Counted from the stretch's first letter, positions 17,821 through 25,677 are shown. The stretch is 64,000 bases of DNA from an uncultured Woeseiaceae bacterium (GCA_902517795.1 CABYDR010000002.1:1-64000); one strand, 5' to 3'. Translations and numbers: made by a program. The notes: generated from the letters alone by a model not told the origin.

Positions 17821-18324
17821 TTAAGTAGATTCTGAATCTATACAAACCTCACCGTTATCTTCTACTAATTTAACAAGATTTTGATCCATAAGTCTGCTTC
17901 TTCTATTCCATACCTCTCTGTATATAGAACAATTTTTGTTACTCACACCTTTATATAAGGTCAACATCGCAAGTAACTTTGCTTTCCACATATCTTCATC
18001 CATCAATCCTAGTCTATATTGTAAGTAGTCATTCTCAGCTACTATCCATCTCGTTACTATAAAATTCGTGAACACTAATTTCTCTCGATCTTCCCAATCT
18101 TCATATATATCAAGGAATGAAACATCGGCTAATGAAAAAGTTTGATAAACGTTAGTTAGCATTGACGCTCTTGCTTGTTGTTGTGCGGCTAATGCAATTT
18201 TATGAGACTGCCTTAACTCTAAACCAACGAAGATCAAAGATGCGATCAAACCTATTACACCAACTATCTGAAAAAGTTCACTGTACTTGGAAAGACTATT
18301 TATTGAGAAGATACTTTTATTCAT
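17821..18324 (-). CDS. Unnamed single-TM protein, 'ELRQSHKIALA' family, copy A (on the element)
   Basis: About 167 aa from the ATG at 18324 (a TTG at 18330 is upstream). A membrane helix at about residues 18-38 (GVIGLIASLIFVGLEL) is followed by RQSHKIALAAQQQARASM and a soluble, probably helical part with the shared block ENDYLQYRLGLMDEDMWKAKL. Two other members are at 26136-26618 and 40104-40595. I do not recognise a named family and infer no function. Its position inside the mobile element, close to the left end, is notable: it may be cargo recruited from a host paralogue. Confidence 0.8.
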   Translation of the reverse strand: MNKSIFSINSLSKYSELFQIVGVIGLIASLIFVGLELRQSHKIALAAQQQARASMLTNVYQTFSLADVSFLDIYEDWEDREKLVFTNFIVTRWIVAENDYLQYRLGLMDEDMWKAKLLAMLTLYKGVSNKNCSIYREVWNRRSRLMDQNLVKLVEDNGEVCIDSEST

Positions 18325-18432
18325 AAACAAAGCCTACACAACTAACAAACTCTTGTGAAGGCTAGGTGTTGGTTTTGATTGCTTCAACGGATGATAAAAG
18401 AAGCTGAAGCTGAGTATGATAGGAAGCAGGAG

Positions 18433-18543
18433 TTATTTACCCGACTTTTCTTTAGCTAATTCTTTAGCCTTATATTCTTTTTGTTTTTGCTGAAACCTTT
18501 CTTCCTTCTGTCGCATCCGCTTCTGCAGATATTTCTTACCCAT
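18433..18543 (-). CDS. 36-aa basic coiled-coil peptide
   Basis: A short ORF starting MGKKYLQKRMRQKEERF and ending KEKSGK, almost entirely charged or Gln residues and strongly helical. An AGGAG ribosome site sits 8 nt before the ATG, which is better than most starts in the window. It follows the two-TM coiled-coil gene by 11 nt and reads the same way, so it is probably the last gene of a three-gene unit (19202 down to 18433). It could bind nucleic acid or interact with the coiled coil of its neighbour. Function unknown. Confidence 0.6.
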   Translation of the reverse strand: MGKKYLQKRMRQKEERFQQKQKEYKAKELAKEKSGK

Positions 18544-18554
18544 TTAGTTCTCCT

Positions 18555-18962
18555 TTAACGATTCAGTATGCCGATTACATAATAAATAAGAAAACCAAGT
18601 AAAAAGATAGAAACATAATAGGTATATTCTTTGTACTTTTCCTTTTTATCAGCTTCCTTTTTTTCTCGTTGCGCTATTCCTTCTTTTGTAACCTCATAAG
18701 CTTTCTTTTTTATTTCACGAATTTTTTCTTCATATATATATTCAGGTGTTTCTAGTGGATTATTTGCTTGGCGTAAACGACCTATATGTTCATCCAGATC
18801 ATCAATTTGATCTTCTAGATCTGTTCTTAAATCGTTCATATCATCTGTTAGCTTATCGTGTAAATCATCAAGGTCTTTCTTCCAAGCGTAACTAAGATAA
18901 ACACCAGCAAGAAATATGATCCAACCTATGTGAACTGAAAAGCCGAAAATATCTACATACAT
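18555..18962 (-). CDS. Two-TM membrane protein with central coiled coil
   Basis: 135 aa. A hydrophobic helix at about residues 8-26 (HIGWIIFLAGVYLSYAW), an acidic heptad-like stretch (KKDLDDLHDKLTDDMNDL, then DLEDQIDDLDEHIGRL), a basic charged stretch (about 85-112), and a C-terminal helix (YYVSIFLLGFLIYYVIGIL). AAGGAG lies before the ATG. It sits between the zinc-ribbon gene and the 36-aa gene. The layout resembles small membrane-anchored oligomers and effectors, for instance superinfection-exclusion proteins, but no homologue is recognised. Confidence 0.75.
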   Translation of the reverse strand: MYVDIFGFSVHIGWIIFLAGVYLSYAWKKDLDDLHDKLTDDMNDLRTDLEDQIDDLDEHIGRLRQANNPLETPEYIYEEKIREIKKKAYEVTKEGIAQREKKEADKKEKYKEYTYYVSIFLLGFLIYYVIGILNR

Positions 18963-18986
18963 TTCATTTCTCCTTAACCCAACATC

Positions 18987-19202
18987 TCAAAATCCACACT
19001 CATTGCCATCCGTTCTCCAGTCATAAGTACAACGATAACAATGGAAGTCAGGTGAGTAGCCTTCATAAATAATATCTCCACCATATTTACATTCAGGTCT
19101 TTTTGCGTTTTCTTTAAACATATCACGAGGACTAGTGAGTATTCCGTAGAAGTATCTGTCAGTTTCGTCAGACTTATTACATTTAGGACATTTGGTTTTC
19201 AT
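18987..19202 (-). CDS. Small zinc-ribbon protein
   Basis: 71 aa with two CxxC knuckles, TKCPKCNKSDE at residues 3-13 and FHCYRCTYDWRTDG near residue 55, giving a likely four-Cys zinc site. An extra Cys lies at ECKYGG and one near the end. The start cannot be later because the first knuckle begins at residue 5. Such proteins often act as transcriptional or replication adaptors in small elements, but nothing here fixes the partner. Confidence 0.75.
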   Translation of the reverse strand: MKTKCPKCNKSDETDRYFYGILTSPRDMFKENAKRPECKYGGDIIYEGYSPDFHCYRCTYDWRTDGNECGF

Positions 19203-19249
19203 AGTTATAGAATACCACGCTACCTTGACAAGTCTAAAAATTGATGCTA

Positions 19250-19317
19250 AACTCTATGCTGATTTAAGCATTCATAGAGTTCAGACGTACCTACCTATAC
19301 CTTTAAAGAGATCTCTT
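19250..19317. repeat. Dyad symmetries between the polymerase-like and zinc-ribbon genes
   Basis: A perfect 9-bp inverted repeat (aactctatg at 19250-19258 and catagagtt at 19273-19281) and a 12-bp perfect palindrome (aagagatctctt, 19306-19317) fill the 170-bp gap. No T-run follows either one. They lie upstream of the zinc-ribbon operon and downstream of the polymerase-like gene, so they may be operators or an origin structure. Confidence 0.5.
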
Positions 19318-19372
19318 CTTAGAGAGCAATCTGGTGTGTTCTAGAGGTATGTTTAGTGTGGAGTCTAAATGC

Positions 19373-20626
19373 TTATTTGATTAACGGAGACAGTCTCTTG
19401 TATATCTCTGGCATAGCTGTTGAATACATCAGCATCTCCATAGTGTCTTTGTCAGATTCTTTTACAATAAAACTATCGTGGACTGTTAATGCACAAATCC
19501 CATTTAGTGAAGCTTGATGAGCAATAAAGAACAAATGATTCTGATCTATCCAAGCGTAATGCTCTGCTCTGTCTTTGCCTTTGTAAAAATAATCTTTCAG
19601 CACAGCAAACTTTTCTTCAACTGCATCTACCAATTCTGATGTGGTGAGTTTGGAATCTTTCTTCAAATCTTTGTATTCGTCTTTTTCACAAAAGAAAGCA
19701 AACCTAGCTGATGATTCACTTCTGCTTTCTGAGTTGAGCATACACCAGTTGATTAAAACTTTAACCAATGTCCTATCCACACCTTCAATGTGATACAGAT
19801 CAATATCTCTACCTGTATTGAGATAACTATCAAACAGAAACTTATGCAGGTTATTGATACAAGAAGCGTTGTAATCTAATTCCACAGTAGCTTCACCATC
19901 AATAGTAATCTCTCTTTTTTGATGCCAGTAGCCACCTGATCTGCCACCATAGAGTAATGGATACTTACTCTTCCAGTTGCGATAGGTGCGTGTCAGATGA
20001 ATGTCCACATACTGCTCACCTGATTTTAAGTTAATGATGGTATGTTGATTTAGGAAAGCACAATACTCTGACATTAACTTCTCTATATGGTCTGAGTATT
20101 CAGTTTCTTTAAAGTCTATAAGTTTGCCACCATTAGGTAAGGTCTCTCTATACATCAGATGGCAGTGATTATCTTCAGATATTGATTCAGGAACAATACC
20201 TAGCTTCTCTGCTAACAGAATAACTCCATCTCTGGAAACCATTTCAGATTTTAAGGCGTGAGAATTATCTTCTTTTTGTTTGTAGTAAGCGTTATCACCT
20301 GTTTTATTTTTGATGTAACCTGCGTCAGCTAATTTATCAACCACAGTTATGATTCTTTTAATACCAATCTGTTGTGGATTATAGCGTTTAGGAAGAGTTT
20401 CTGTGTGTTGTCTGCTATAAAGTATGACTTGGTTGGGATACTTAATTAGGTTGCAGAGAATAAGTCTGAGAGCCTGTAATTGCCCTCTGATTTTGATACT
20501 GGATAAATCATTATAAACGTAGACGCCATCCTCTAATAGAGACTCAGATACCTCTTTTGAAGCGACATGAAGTGGATGTTTTGTTATCTCAACATCAGCA
20601 TTTAAATAAAAATTAAAGTAAGGCAT
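19373..20626 (-). CDS. Putative replication protein: winged-helix-like region plus compact family A/T7-like polymerase palm
   Basis: 417 aa, no signal peptide. Residues about 85-110 (GIKRIITVVDKLADAGYIKN) look like a winged-helix recognition helix and wing. The C-terminal half carries three spaced motifs that read as a family A / single-subunit-RNAP palm: motif A VELDYNASCIN (Asp251), motif B DRTLVKVLINW (Arg285-x3-Lys289, then I-N), and motif C LTVHDSFIV (His383-Asp384-Ser385). The spacing (38 and 95 residues) is shorter than in DNA polymerase I (about 53 and 124). It is the largest non-integrase gene of the element, so self-replication is a reasonable role. Motif assignment is by eye; no family name is known to me. 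Confidence 0.55.
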   Translation of the reverse strand: MPYFNFYLNADVEITKHPLHVASKEVSESLLEDGVYVYNDLSSIKIRGQLQALRLILCNLIKYPNQVILYSRQHTETLPKRYNPQQIGIKRIITVVDKLADAGYIKNKTGDNAYYKQKEDNSHALKSEMVSRDGVILLAEKLGIVPESISEDNHCHLMYRETLPNGGKLIDFKETEYSDHIEKLMSEYCAFLNQHTIINLKSGEQYVDIHLTRTYRNWKSKYPLLYGGRSGGYWHQKREITIDGEATVELDYNASCINNLHKFLFDSYLNTGRDIDLYHIEGVDRTLVKVLINWCMLNSESRSESSARFAFFCEKDEYKDLKKDSKLTTSELVDAVEEKFAVLKDYFYKGKDRAEHYAWIDQNHLFFIAHQASLNGICALTVHDSFIVKESDKDTMEMLMYSTAMPEIYKRLSPLIK

Positions 20627-20657
20627 TTATTTTTGGCTCTCTATGGAGACCCTGTCT

Positions 20658-20683
20658 AGTCTATATACTATAAAGTCTATATA
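20658..20683. repeat. Paired 10-bp direct repeats upstream of the polymerase-like gene
   Basis: agtctatata occurs at 20658-20667 and again at 20674-20683 in an AT-rich stretch about 30-60 bp before the start of the putative replication gene. This could be a short iteron set or an operator. The rest of the 252-bp gap (20627-20878) shows no ORF worth calling. Confidence 0.4.
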
Positions 20684-20878
20684 GATAGCTGAAATATACC
20701 AGTAGTTATCCTTCCATCCACCATCATTATTATTATCTTAGATGTGGAGCAGTGGTAAAGCTTTGTATAGATTTTAAAGTAACTGGAATTAATCCTTCTG
20801 CTACCACCTGATATATAACTTGAAAATTATACTAAGTTTGTAATATGTTATTAGCTAAACAAATAGATAGGAGCTCCA

Positions 20879-21193
20879 ATGAAAAAATACACAATGTTTA
20901 TAGCTTTTTCTTTCTTGCTACTGAATATTCAAGGTTGCGCAACTACTGAAGATGTTTATGGTCCATCTGGTGAAAAGCTGACACTCATTGATTGCTCTGG
21001 AGAGTATTTGAATTGGGGTCACTGTCAAGCTGAAGCAGGAAAAATCTGTGGAGAGAAGGGTTATGATGTTGTCCAACAGGATACTGATTCAGGTGGAGGA
21101 TCTGCTTCAATCTCAGGGAACTCTAATACTGGAATATTTGGCACAGCAAGTTCAATAGTAACTAGAACGATGATGGTTAGATGTAAAGATTAG
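20879..21193 (+). CDS. Small Cys-rich lipoprotein (element cargo)
   Basis: 104 aa with a lipoprotein signal ending LLNIQGC (Cys20), then ATTEDVYGPSGEKLTLIDCSG and spaced Cys residues (about 40, 50, 58, 102), a Gly/Ser-rich loop and a hydrophilic end. A GGAGCTCC ribosome site precedes the ATG. It is the only plus-strand gene of the element, which suggests separate control. Similar Cys-spaced small lipoproteins are common in marine gammaproteobacteria, but I cannot name a function. A lipoprotein on a mobile element may alter the surface, for example phage or element exclusion; that is speculation. The following 230 bp (21194-21423) hold only AT-rich sequence with no feature I can support. Confidence 0.75.
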   Translation: MKKYTMFIAFSFLLLNIQGCATTEDVYGPSGEKLTLIDCSGEYLNWGHCQAEAGKICGEKGYDVVQQDTDSGGGSASISGNSNTGIFGTASSIVTRTMMVRCKD

Positions 21194-21423
21194 CTTGTAT
21201 AGCTATTAATTAGCTTAGATTAAGAGTTAACTGACAGTAATTAATATATAAATTATATTTATTTCCAACCTTACAAAAATTAGTTGTTAATCTGTTCAGT
21301 CTTTAAAAAACTTTAGAGTATCCAAGTTGTTGAAAAGTATAGTTATTTTATTACATTAACTATTAATACATTTATTTCTATTATCTTTTATTTATTCATT
21401 TATATTTATTTTGTGAACCAGTG

Positions 21424-22752
21424 TTAGCTTCTAAAGTCTGGTAACCGCTGAATGTATTTATCCATAACTTCTAACCCAACACCTTTAGAATACCTTTGAA
21501 AAGACAGTCCTTGTCCTGCTGTATGTCCAGTTATTCTGTCTACTATATTTTCTGGACACTCAAGGTTCTCAAGTTCAGTACTGGTCATACCTCTAATAGA
21601 GTGAAAACAATACTCTCTTCCTCTGTCTCCATATCCTGCTCTCTTTTTTGCTTCTGTAAATGCTTTAGAGAAAGCATTGGATGATGTTCTTTGGTCAAAC
21701 ACAGTAAAATCCTTAAGCATTGACTCTAAATGCTTGTGTATAGGAGTCTGTCTTTTAGCAAACTTATTCTTTCCTTGAGTGTTCTCTTTGAAATAAAGGT
21801 ATCTGATACCTGATTCTTTATCCTTATAAATATTGTCTGCAGTAAGATCAGTTATCTCATCTATTCTTGCGCCTGTGTACCACGCTATATAGATCATTAA
21901 TTTGTCTTGATTGTGTTGAGAAGTATTGTAGATATTGGTTAGCTCTTCTTTTGTCCAGTTCTGACAAGCAGTTGATTCCTTATTGAACTGATCTGCCCAA
22001 TCATCAAAAGGATTGGCTGTGTTGAGATCTTCATAATCTCTAGCGTGTTTCCATAAAACACTTAATGGAGATAGATAACCTTTTATTGTGCTGTCTGCTG
22101 TTCCTTTTTGCTTACAGTAGTAGATAAAATCCCTTGTATTTCCTCTAGTGATAGCGTGAACATAGACATCCTTCTTTGAGTTATAAGCGTGAAACAATTC
22201 ACTTGCTCTTGTGTATTTATATATTCCCTTATCAGAGAGATTATTTAATTCCTTTTCTTTTATAACTCTCTCTAGTGCTTGTTTCAGAGTCAGTCTTCCT
22301 CTTTGTTCAACCGGTTTTAATTCATCACTAATCTCCTCACCAAGACTTTTCTTTAAAGCAATATATTTCATAGTCTCTTTGTCAGGCATTGGAGGAGTGT
22401 CTGGATCTTCAGGATTCCATTCAAGATGCCCTAAGTAAGGATATTCAGTAGCTACATCATCAAGCCATCTTTCTAAAATACGGCGCTTCTCCATATCAGG
22501 AAGACCTATTAATGTTTCCTTTTCATCAGCAAGAGAAGGATTGGATTTCTCTGTCATTAACAGGTTGTTAAACCATACGTTGTATCTGTCTCTTTCCATG
22601 AGAGCAGTTGACAAACTGTCTGTGCCAAGTGACTTCAAGAAATTCTTTTTTCCTCCAAAGACAGGATTGTTAAGGAGGGCTTTAGGTATCCTTCTATTGT
22701 AATACCATTTGCTCCTAGCAAAGCGTAAGTGCTTGTGATTTTTAGTAGACAT
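21424..22752 (-). CDS. int: Tyrosine recombinase / integrase
   Basis: 442-aa phage-type integrase. The N-terminal region (HLRFARSKWYYNRRIPKALL) is the AP2-like or DUF6538-like arm-binding part, a SAM-like core-binding domain lies at about 155-250, and the catalytic domain follows. Catalytic residues: Arg296 (TGARIDEI), a Lys around 330-334, His384-x2-Arg387 (FHSIRG), His410 (ITGHTAG) and nucleophile Tyr421 (FQRYSKG). All are present, so it should be active. Its start codon is 10 bp from the right arm-type repeats, which overlap its promoter, so it probably controls its own expression. Confidence 0.95.
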   Translation of the reverse strand: MSTKNHKHLRFARSKWYYNRRIPKALLNNPVFGGKKNFLKSLGTDSLSTALMERDRYNVWFNNLLMTEKSNPSLADEKETLIGLPDMEKRRILERWLDDVATEYPYLGHLEWNPEDPDTPPMPDKETMKYIALKKSLGEEISDELKPVEQRGRLTLKQALERVIKEKELNNLSDKGIYKYTRASELFHAYNSKKDVYVHAITRGNTRDFIYYCKQKGTADSTIKGYLSPLSVLWKHARDYEDLNTANPFDDWADQFNKESTACQNWTKEELTNIYNTSQHNQDKLMIYIAWYTGARIDEITDLTADNIYKDKESGIRYLYFKENTQGKNKFAKRQTPIHKHLESMLKDFTVFDQRTSSNAFSKAFTEAKKRAGYGDRGREYCFHSIRGMTSTELENLECPENIVDRITGHTAGQGLSFQRYSKGVGLEVMDKYIQRLPDFRS

Positions 22753-22761
22753 ATTACAAAT

Positions 22762-22792
22762 TGTAGTACAAATGTAGTACGCTTTGTAGTAT
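22762..22792. repeat. Right arm-type sites: TGTAGTAC units at 11-bp spacing
   Basis: tgtagtac at 22762 and 22773 and a degenerate third unit (tgtagtat at 22785). The first 19 bp match 17642-17660 exactly and in the same direction. They occupy the integrase 5' leader and promoter region. In the excised circle the two sets would flank the joined attachment site, as integrase arm sites do. Confidence 0.7.
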
Positions 22793-22853
22793 TTTATGGC
22801 TTATTTAATGGGATTCAAGATAAGTTATTGAAATAAAAGGGCTACACATACTC

Positions 22854-22870
22854 TCCCTCTCTCTCCGCCA
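22854..22870. repeat. Right attachment core (attR), tRNA-Ser 3'-end copy
   Basis: 17-bp repeat of the tRNA-Ser 3' end (tccctctctctccgcca). The upstream base differs from the left copy. Only the acceptor end is repeated, so this is not a second tRNA gene. The next gene, a GC-rich fucosidase, starts 50 bp to the right and so lies outside the element as defined. Confidence 0.85.
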
Positions 22871-22920
22871 AAGTTGCCACAACATTGACTAATAACATGG
22901 AAAGGGAGTATTTTTGAGTT

Positions 22921-24723
22921 ATGAAGAAACTGATTCTAATATTCGCGCTACTGCTCTTTGCTTCTAAAGGCTGGGTATACAGTGAAATAGATTCGGAAGA
23001 GGCTGAATCAAAAGCGACCTACAAGGGACCCTACGACGACGAGACTTCAGGGCAGCGTGATGCGCGCATGGCCTGGTGGCGTGAAGCTCGTTTCGGACTT
23101 TTTATTCACTGGGGTGTCTACTCCGTTCCGGCTGGGACCCATAAAGGCGAGCAGATAGAGAATATTGGCGAATGGATTATGCATTATGGGCAGATCCCAG
23201 TAGCCGAATATCAGCGGTATTCCAAGCAATTCAACCCGGTAGATTATGATCCTGAAGCTTGGGTACTCATGGCCAAGAATGCTGGCATGAAGTACATCGT
23301 CATTACCGCCAAGCACCATGACGGTTTCGCCCTGTTCGATACTGCGGTCAGTGAATGGGATATTGTGGATGCGACGCCGTATGGAAAAGACCTTCTCAAG
23401 CCCCTAGCCGAAGCTGCTCGCAAACACGACATCAAGCTTGGTTTGTATTACTCTCACGCGCAGGACTGGGTACATCCCGGTGGCTCGTTTTGGGATGGAC
23501 ATGGATGGGACCCCGCCCAGAATGGCAGTATGGACGACTATCTCCGCGATATCGCCGTACCCCAAGTCAAGGAGTTGTTTACCAACTACGGAGAGATATC
23601 GATTCTTTGGTGGGATACGCCGATCGATATGACACCGGCACGGGCTGCCATGTTTGACGGACTGGTCGAGCTTCAGCCTGGAATAATTGTGAATAATCGC
23701 TTGTTGTATAGACATGATGGCGATCTGAGAACCCCGGAGCAAAATGTGCCTCCCACCGGCCTCGATTACGACTGGGAAGCTTGCATGACGATGAATACCA
23801 CTTGGGGTTACAAGTCCTATGATGATGATTGGAAATCCAGTGAGCAGTTAATTCGCAACCTCGTCGACTCTGCCAGCAAGGGCGGCAATTACCTTCTGAA
23901 TGTTGGGCCGATGGCCAACGGAGAGATTCCGCAGGCAAGTATCGAGCGGCTGAAAGACGTCGGTGAATGGATGAGCGTGAATTCTTCGTCGATCTATGGC
24001 ACCACCGCCAGCCCTTTTATTCGTCTGCCGTGGGGGCGGGCCACCAAGAAGGAATACCCCAATGCGACAGAGCTCTATTTGCATGTATTTGACTGGCCTG
24101 AGGACGGCTTGCTCAAGGTGGACGGTTTGCGCAGCGAGGTAAGCGGCGCGTACTTTTTAGCGGACTTCCAGCAACAGATTCAAGTCAACAAAACACAGGA
24201 AGGTATCGTATTAGTGCTCCCGGACAAACCACTTGACGAGATTGACACGGTAATCGTATTAAAGATCACCGGCAAACTCGACGTGGAAAGGATACTGCCT
24301 AGACAAGACGGGGAAGGTGTCCTAGTGCTGGCAATGGATGATGCCCATATCCATAACCCCGGGTATGGGGGCAGACTGGAATTGAGGCAGGACGATAATT
24401 CAACTTTCTACCTGGACGGATGGACAGATTTCCAAAGCCGCGTGGACTGGCTGGTAAGGATCGATAAGCCTGGTATATTCGATATTTACGCAGAGGTCGC
24501 TGCGGAGGAGTCTGCCAGTTTCCTTTTGATGGCGAACGACGGACAAAAACCTCTCACCATAAAATCTAGTGGCGGAAAACAGACTTTTCAAACCCAGCAC
24601 ATCGGCCAATTGATTTTATCAGAAGGGGAATCCACGATCGGGATGCATCCGCAAATGTCACTCTGGAACCCGATCATGCTTCGCTCGGTGACCCTGAAGC
24701 CGGCAGAGAATAACCCTCATTAG
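22921..24723 (+). CDS. Secreted alpha-L-fucosidase, GH29 family
   Basis: 600 aa with a signal peptide (cut near residue 21). The GH29 barrel starts at WWREARFGLFIHWGVYSVP and includes YIVITAKHHDGFALFD and the nucleophile Asp232 in ISILWWDTP; the acid/base residue is not assigned. After about residue 360 come a small beta domain and a C-terminal carbohydrate-binding-like region (about 480-590, with FYLDGWTDFQ and IFDIYAEV). It would remove fucose from algal or other fucosylated glycans in the periplasm or outside. GC content is clearly higher than all neighbours (some 60-bp blocks exceed 60%), so it was probably acquired by transfer. It lies just outside attR. Confidence 0.9.
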   Translation: MKKLILIFALLLFASKGWVYSEIDSEEAESKATYKGPYDDETSGQRDARMAWWREARFGLFIHWGVYSVPAGTHKGEQIENIGEWIMHYGQIPVAEYQRYSKQFNPVDYDPEAWVLMAKNAGMKYIVITAKHHDGFALFDTAVSEWDIVDATPYGKDLLKPLAEAARKHDIKLGLYYSHAQDWVHPGGSFWDGHGWDPAQNGSMDDYLRDIAVPQVKELFTNYGEISILWWDTPIDMTPARAAMFDGLVELQPGIIVNNRLLYRHDGDLRTPEQNVPPTGLDYDWEACMTMNTTWGYKSYDDDWKSSEQLIRNLVDSASKGGNYLLNVGPMANGEIPQASIERLKDVGEWMSVNSSSIYGTTASPFIRLPWGRATKKEYPNATELYLHVFDWPEDGLLKVDGLRSEVSGAYFLADFQQQIQVNKTQEGIVLVLPDKPLDEIDTVIVLKITGKLDVERILPRQDGEGVLVLAMDDAHIHNPGYGGRLELRQDDNSTFYLDGWTDFQSRVDWLVRIDKPGIFDIYAEVAAEESASFLLMANDGQKPLTIKSSGGKQTFQTQHIGQLILSEGESTIGMHPQMSLWNPIMLRSVTLKPAENNPH

Positions 24724-24735
24724 GTATTTCGGAGT

Positions 24736-25677
24736 ATGAAAAAACTATTTCTCACCCTGTTTTTCTTATCAATAATAGCCAATGTTTCTAAGGCAGATAA
24801 TTCAGAACAAGGATTTATAAATGTTCCCGGAGGACCAGTTTGGTATAAAGTCAGTGGCAATGGAAAAGGACTGCCATTACTCACCCTTCATGGAGGACCA
24901 GGAAGCACTTCATGCACCTATTCATTGTTGGAGCCACTCGGAGATCGAAGACCGATTATACGTTATGATCAACTGGGTTCAGGCAGATCAGGACGTCCAG
25001 ATGATTTATCCCTTTGGGAAGTGGATAGGTTTATTGAAGAATTGCATGTCATTCGTAGAGAGCTAAGTCTTAATAAATTTCATTTACTCGGTCATTCATG
25101 GGGTGCCGCACTTGCAGGAGCATATTTACTAGAAAAAGGTACATCAGGAGTTGCTTCGGTTATTTTTTCAAGCCCGCTCTTAAGCACGCCACTATGGATG
25201 GAGGATGCTAATTATCTTCGAAACCAGCTCCCACAAGATATTCAAGAAACGTTAAATTTTCATGAAATGGCAAACACAACTGATTCTGATGAATATCGTG
25301 ATGCAAGCAGAGTATTTTATGATAGACATCTAACTCGTGGTGAAGCAAAAGAAAAAGTAAATTGTGATGGTGCGCCATGGAACCAAGTTATTTATGAGTA
25401 TATGTGGGGACCAACTGAATTTCATGCAACTGGCAATCTAGTTGATTTTGATCTATCCAATCAGCTGCATAAGATCGATATACCAGTTTTATTTCTAACG
25501 GGCGAGTTTGATGAGGCTCGCCCTGAAACCATATCCAAGTTTCACAAAATGATCCCTGGTTCTGAATTTATTATTATTAAGGATGTTGCGCATGCTTCTT
25601 TGAGCAGGGCACCTGATGATTATCGAAGAATACTTGAAGTATTTCTCGATGAAGTAGAAGATAAGCAATTACATTAA
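24736..25677 (+). CDS. Exported alpha/beta hydrolase, proline iminopeptidase family
   Basis: 313 aa with a signal peptide (MKKLFLTLFFLSIIANVSKA). The proline-iminopeptidase motifs are present: oxyanion motif LHGGPGSTS, YDQLGSGRSGRP, nucleophile elbow GHSWG with Ser121, an Asp in GEFDEARPE and His in VAHASLS. Such enzymes release N-terminal proline or other residues from short peptides. It begins 12 nt after the fucosidase, but the base composition is that of the host, so the two genes have different origins. Confidence 0.85.
   Translation: MKKLFLTLFFLSIIANVSKADNSEQGFINVPGGPVWYKVSGNGKGLPLLTLHGGPGSTSCTYSLLEPLGDRRPIIRYDQLGSGRSGRPDDLSLWEVDRFIEELHVIRRELSLNKFHLLGHSWGAALAGAYLLEKGTSGVASVIFSSPLLSTPLWMEDANYLRNQLPQDIQETLNFHEMANTTDSDEYRDASRVFYDRHLTRGEAKEKVNCDGAPWNQVIYEYMWGPTEFHATGNLVDFDLSNQLHKIDIPVLFLTGEFDEARPETISKFHKMIPGSEFIIIKDVAHASLSRAPDDYRRILEVFLDEVEDKQLH

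Larger units (their letters stand above)
17574..22870. mobile_element. 5.28-kb integrative element in the tRNA-Ser gene
   Basis: The segment lies between two copies of a 17-bp sequence (tccctctctctccgcca), one being the tRNA-Ser 3' end. It carries a tyrosine integrase next to the right end, 19-bp arm-type repeats near both ends, a polymerase-like replication protein, three small minus-strand genes, one membrane protein of a host-like family and one lipoprotein. No capsid, terminase, relaxase or toxin-antitoxin genes are seen, so it is too small to be a phage or a conjugative element. It could be a phage satellite or an integrating plasmid. Both ends and the integrase are intact, so it may still be able to excise. 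Boundaries are seen; the class is inferred. Confidence 0.88.

Noticed and set aside
18395-18465. 22-aa plus-strand ORF starting MIKEAEAEYDRK
   Set aside because: It overlaps the 3' end of the better supported 36-aa minus-strand gene and has no ribosome site.
19203-19240. Good-looking minus-strand promoter TTGTCA-N16-TATAAC just upstream of the zinc-ribbon gene
   Set aside because: The -10 box ends 1 nt before the ATG, so the transcript would start inside the coding sequence; the start codon cannot move because the first CxxC begins at residue 5.
23047-24609. Several long antisense and other-frame ORFs inside the fucosidase gene
   Set aside because: They arise because the gene is GC-rich; their translations have no domain pattern, signal or ribosome site, and the sense frame is a full GH29 enzyme.
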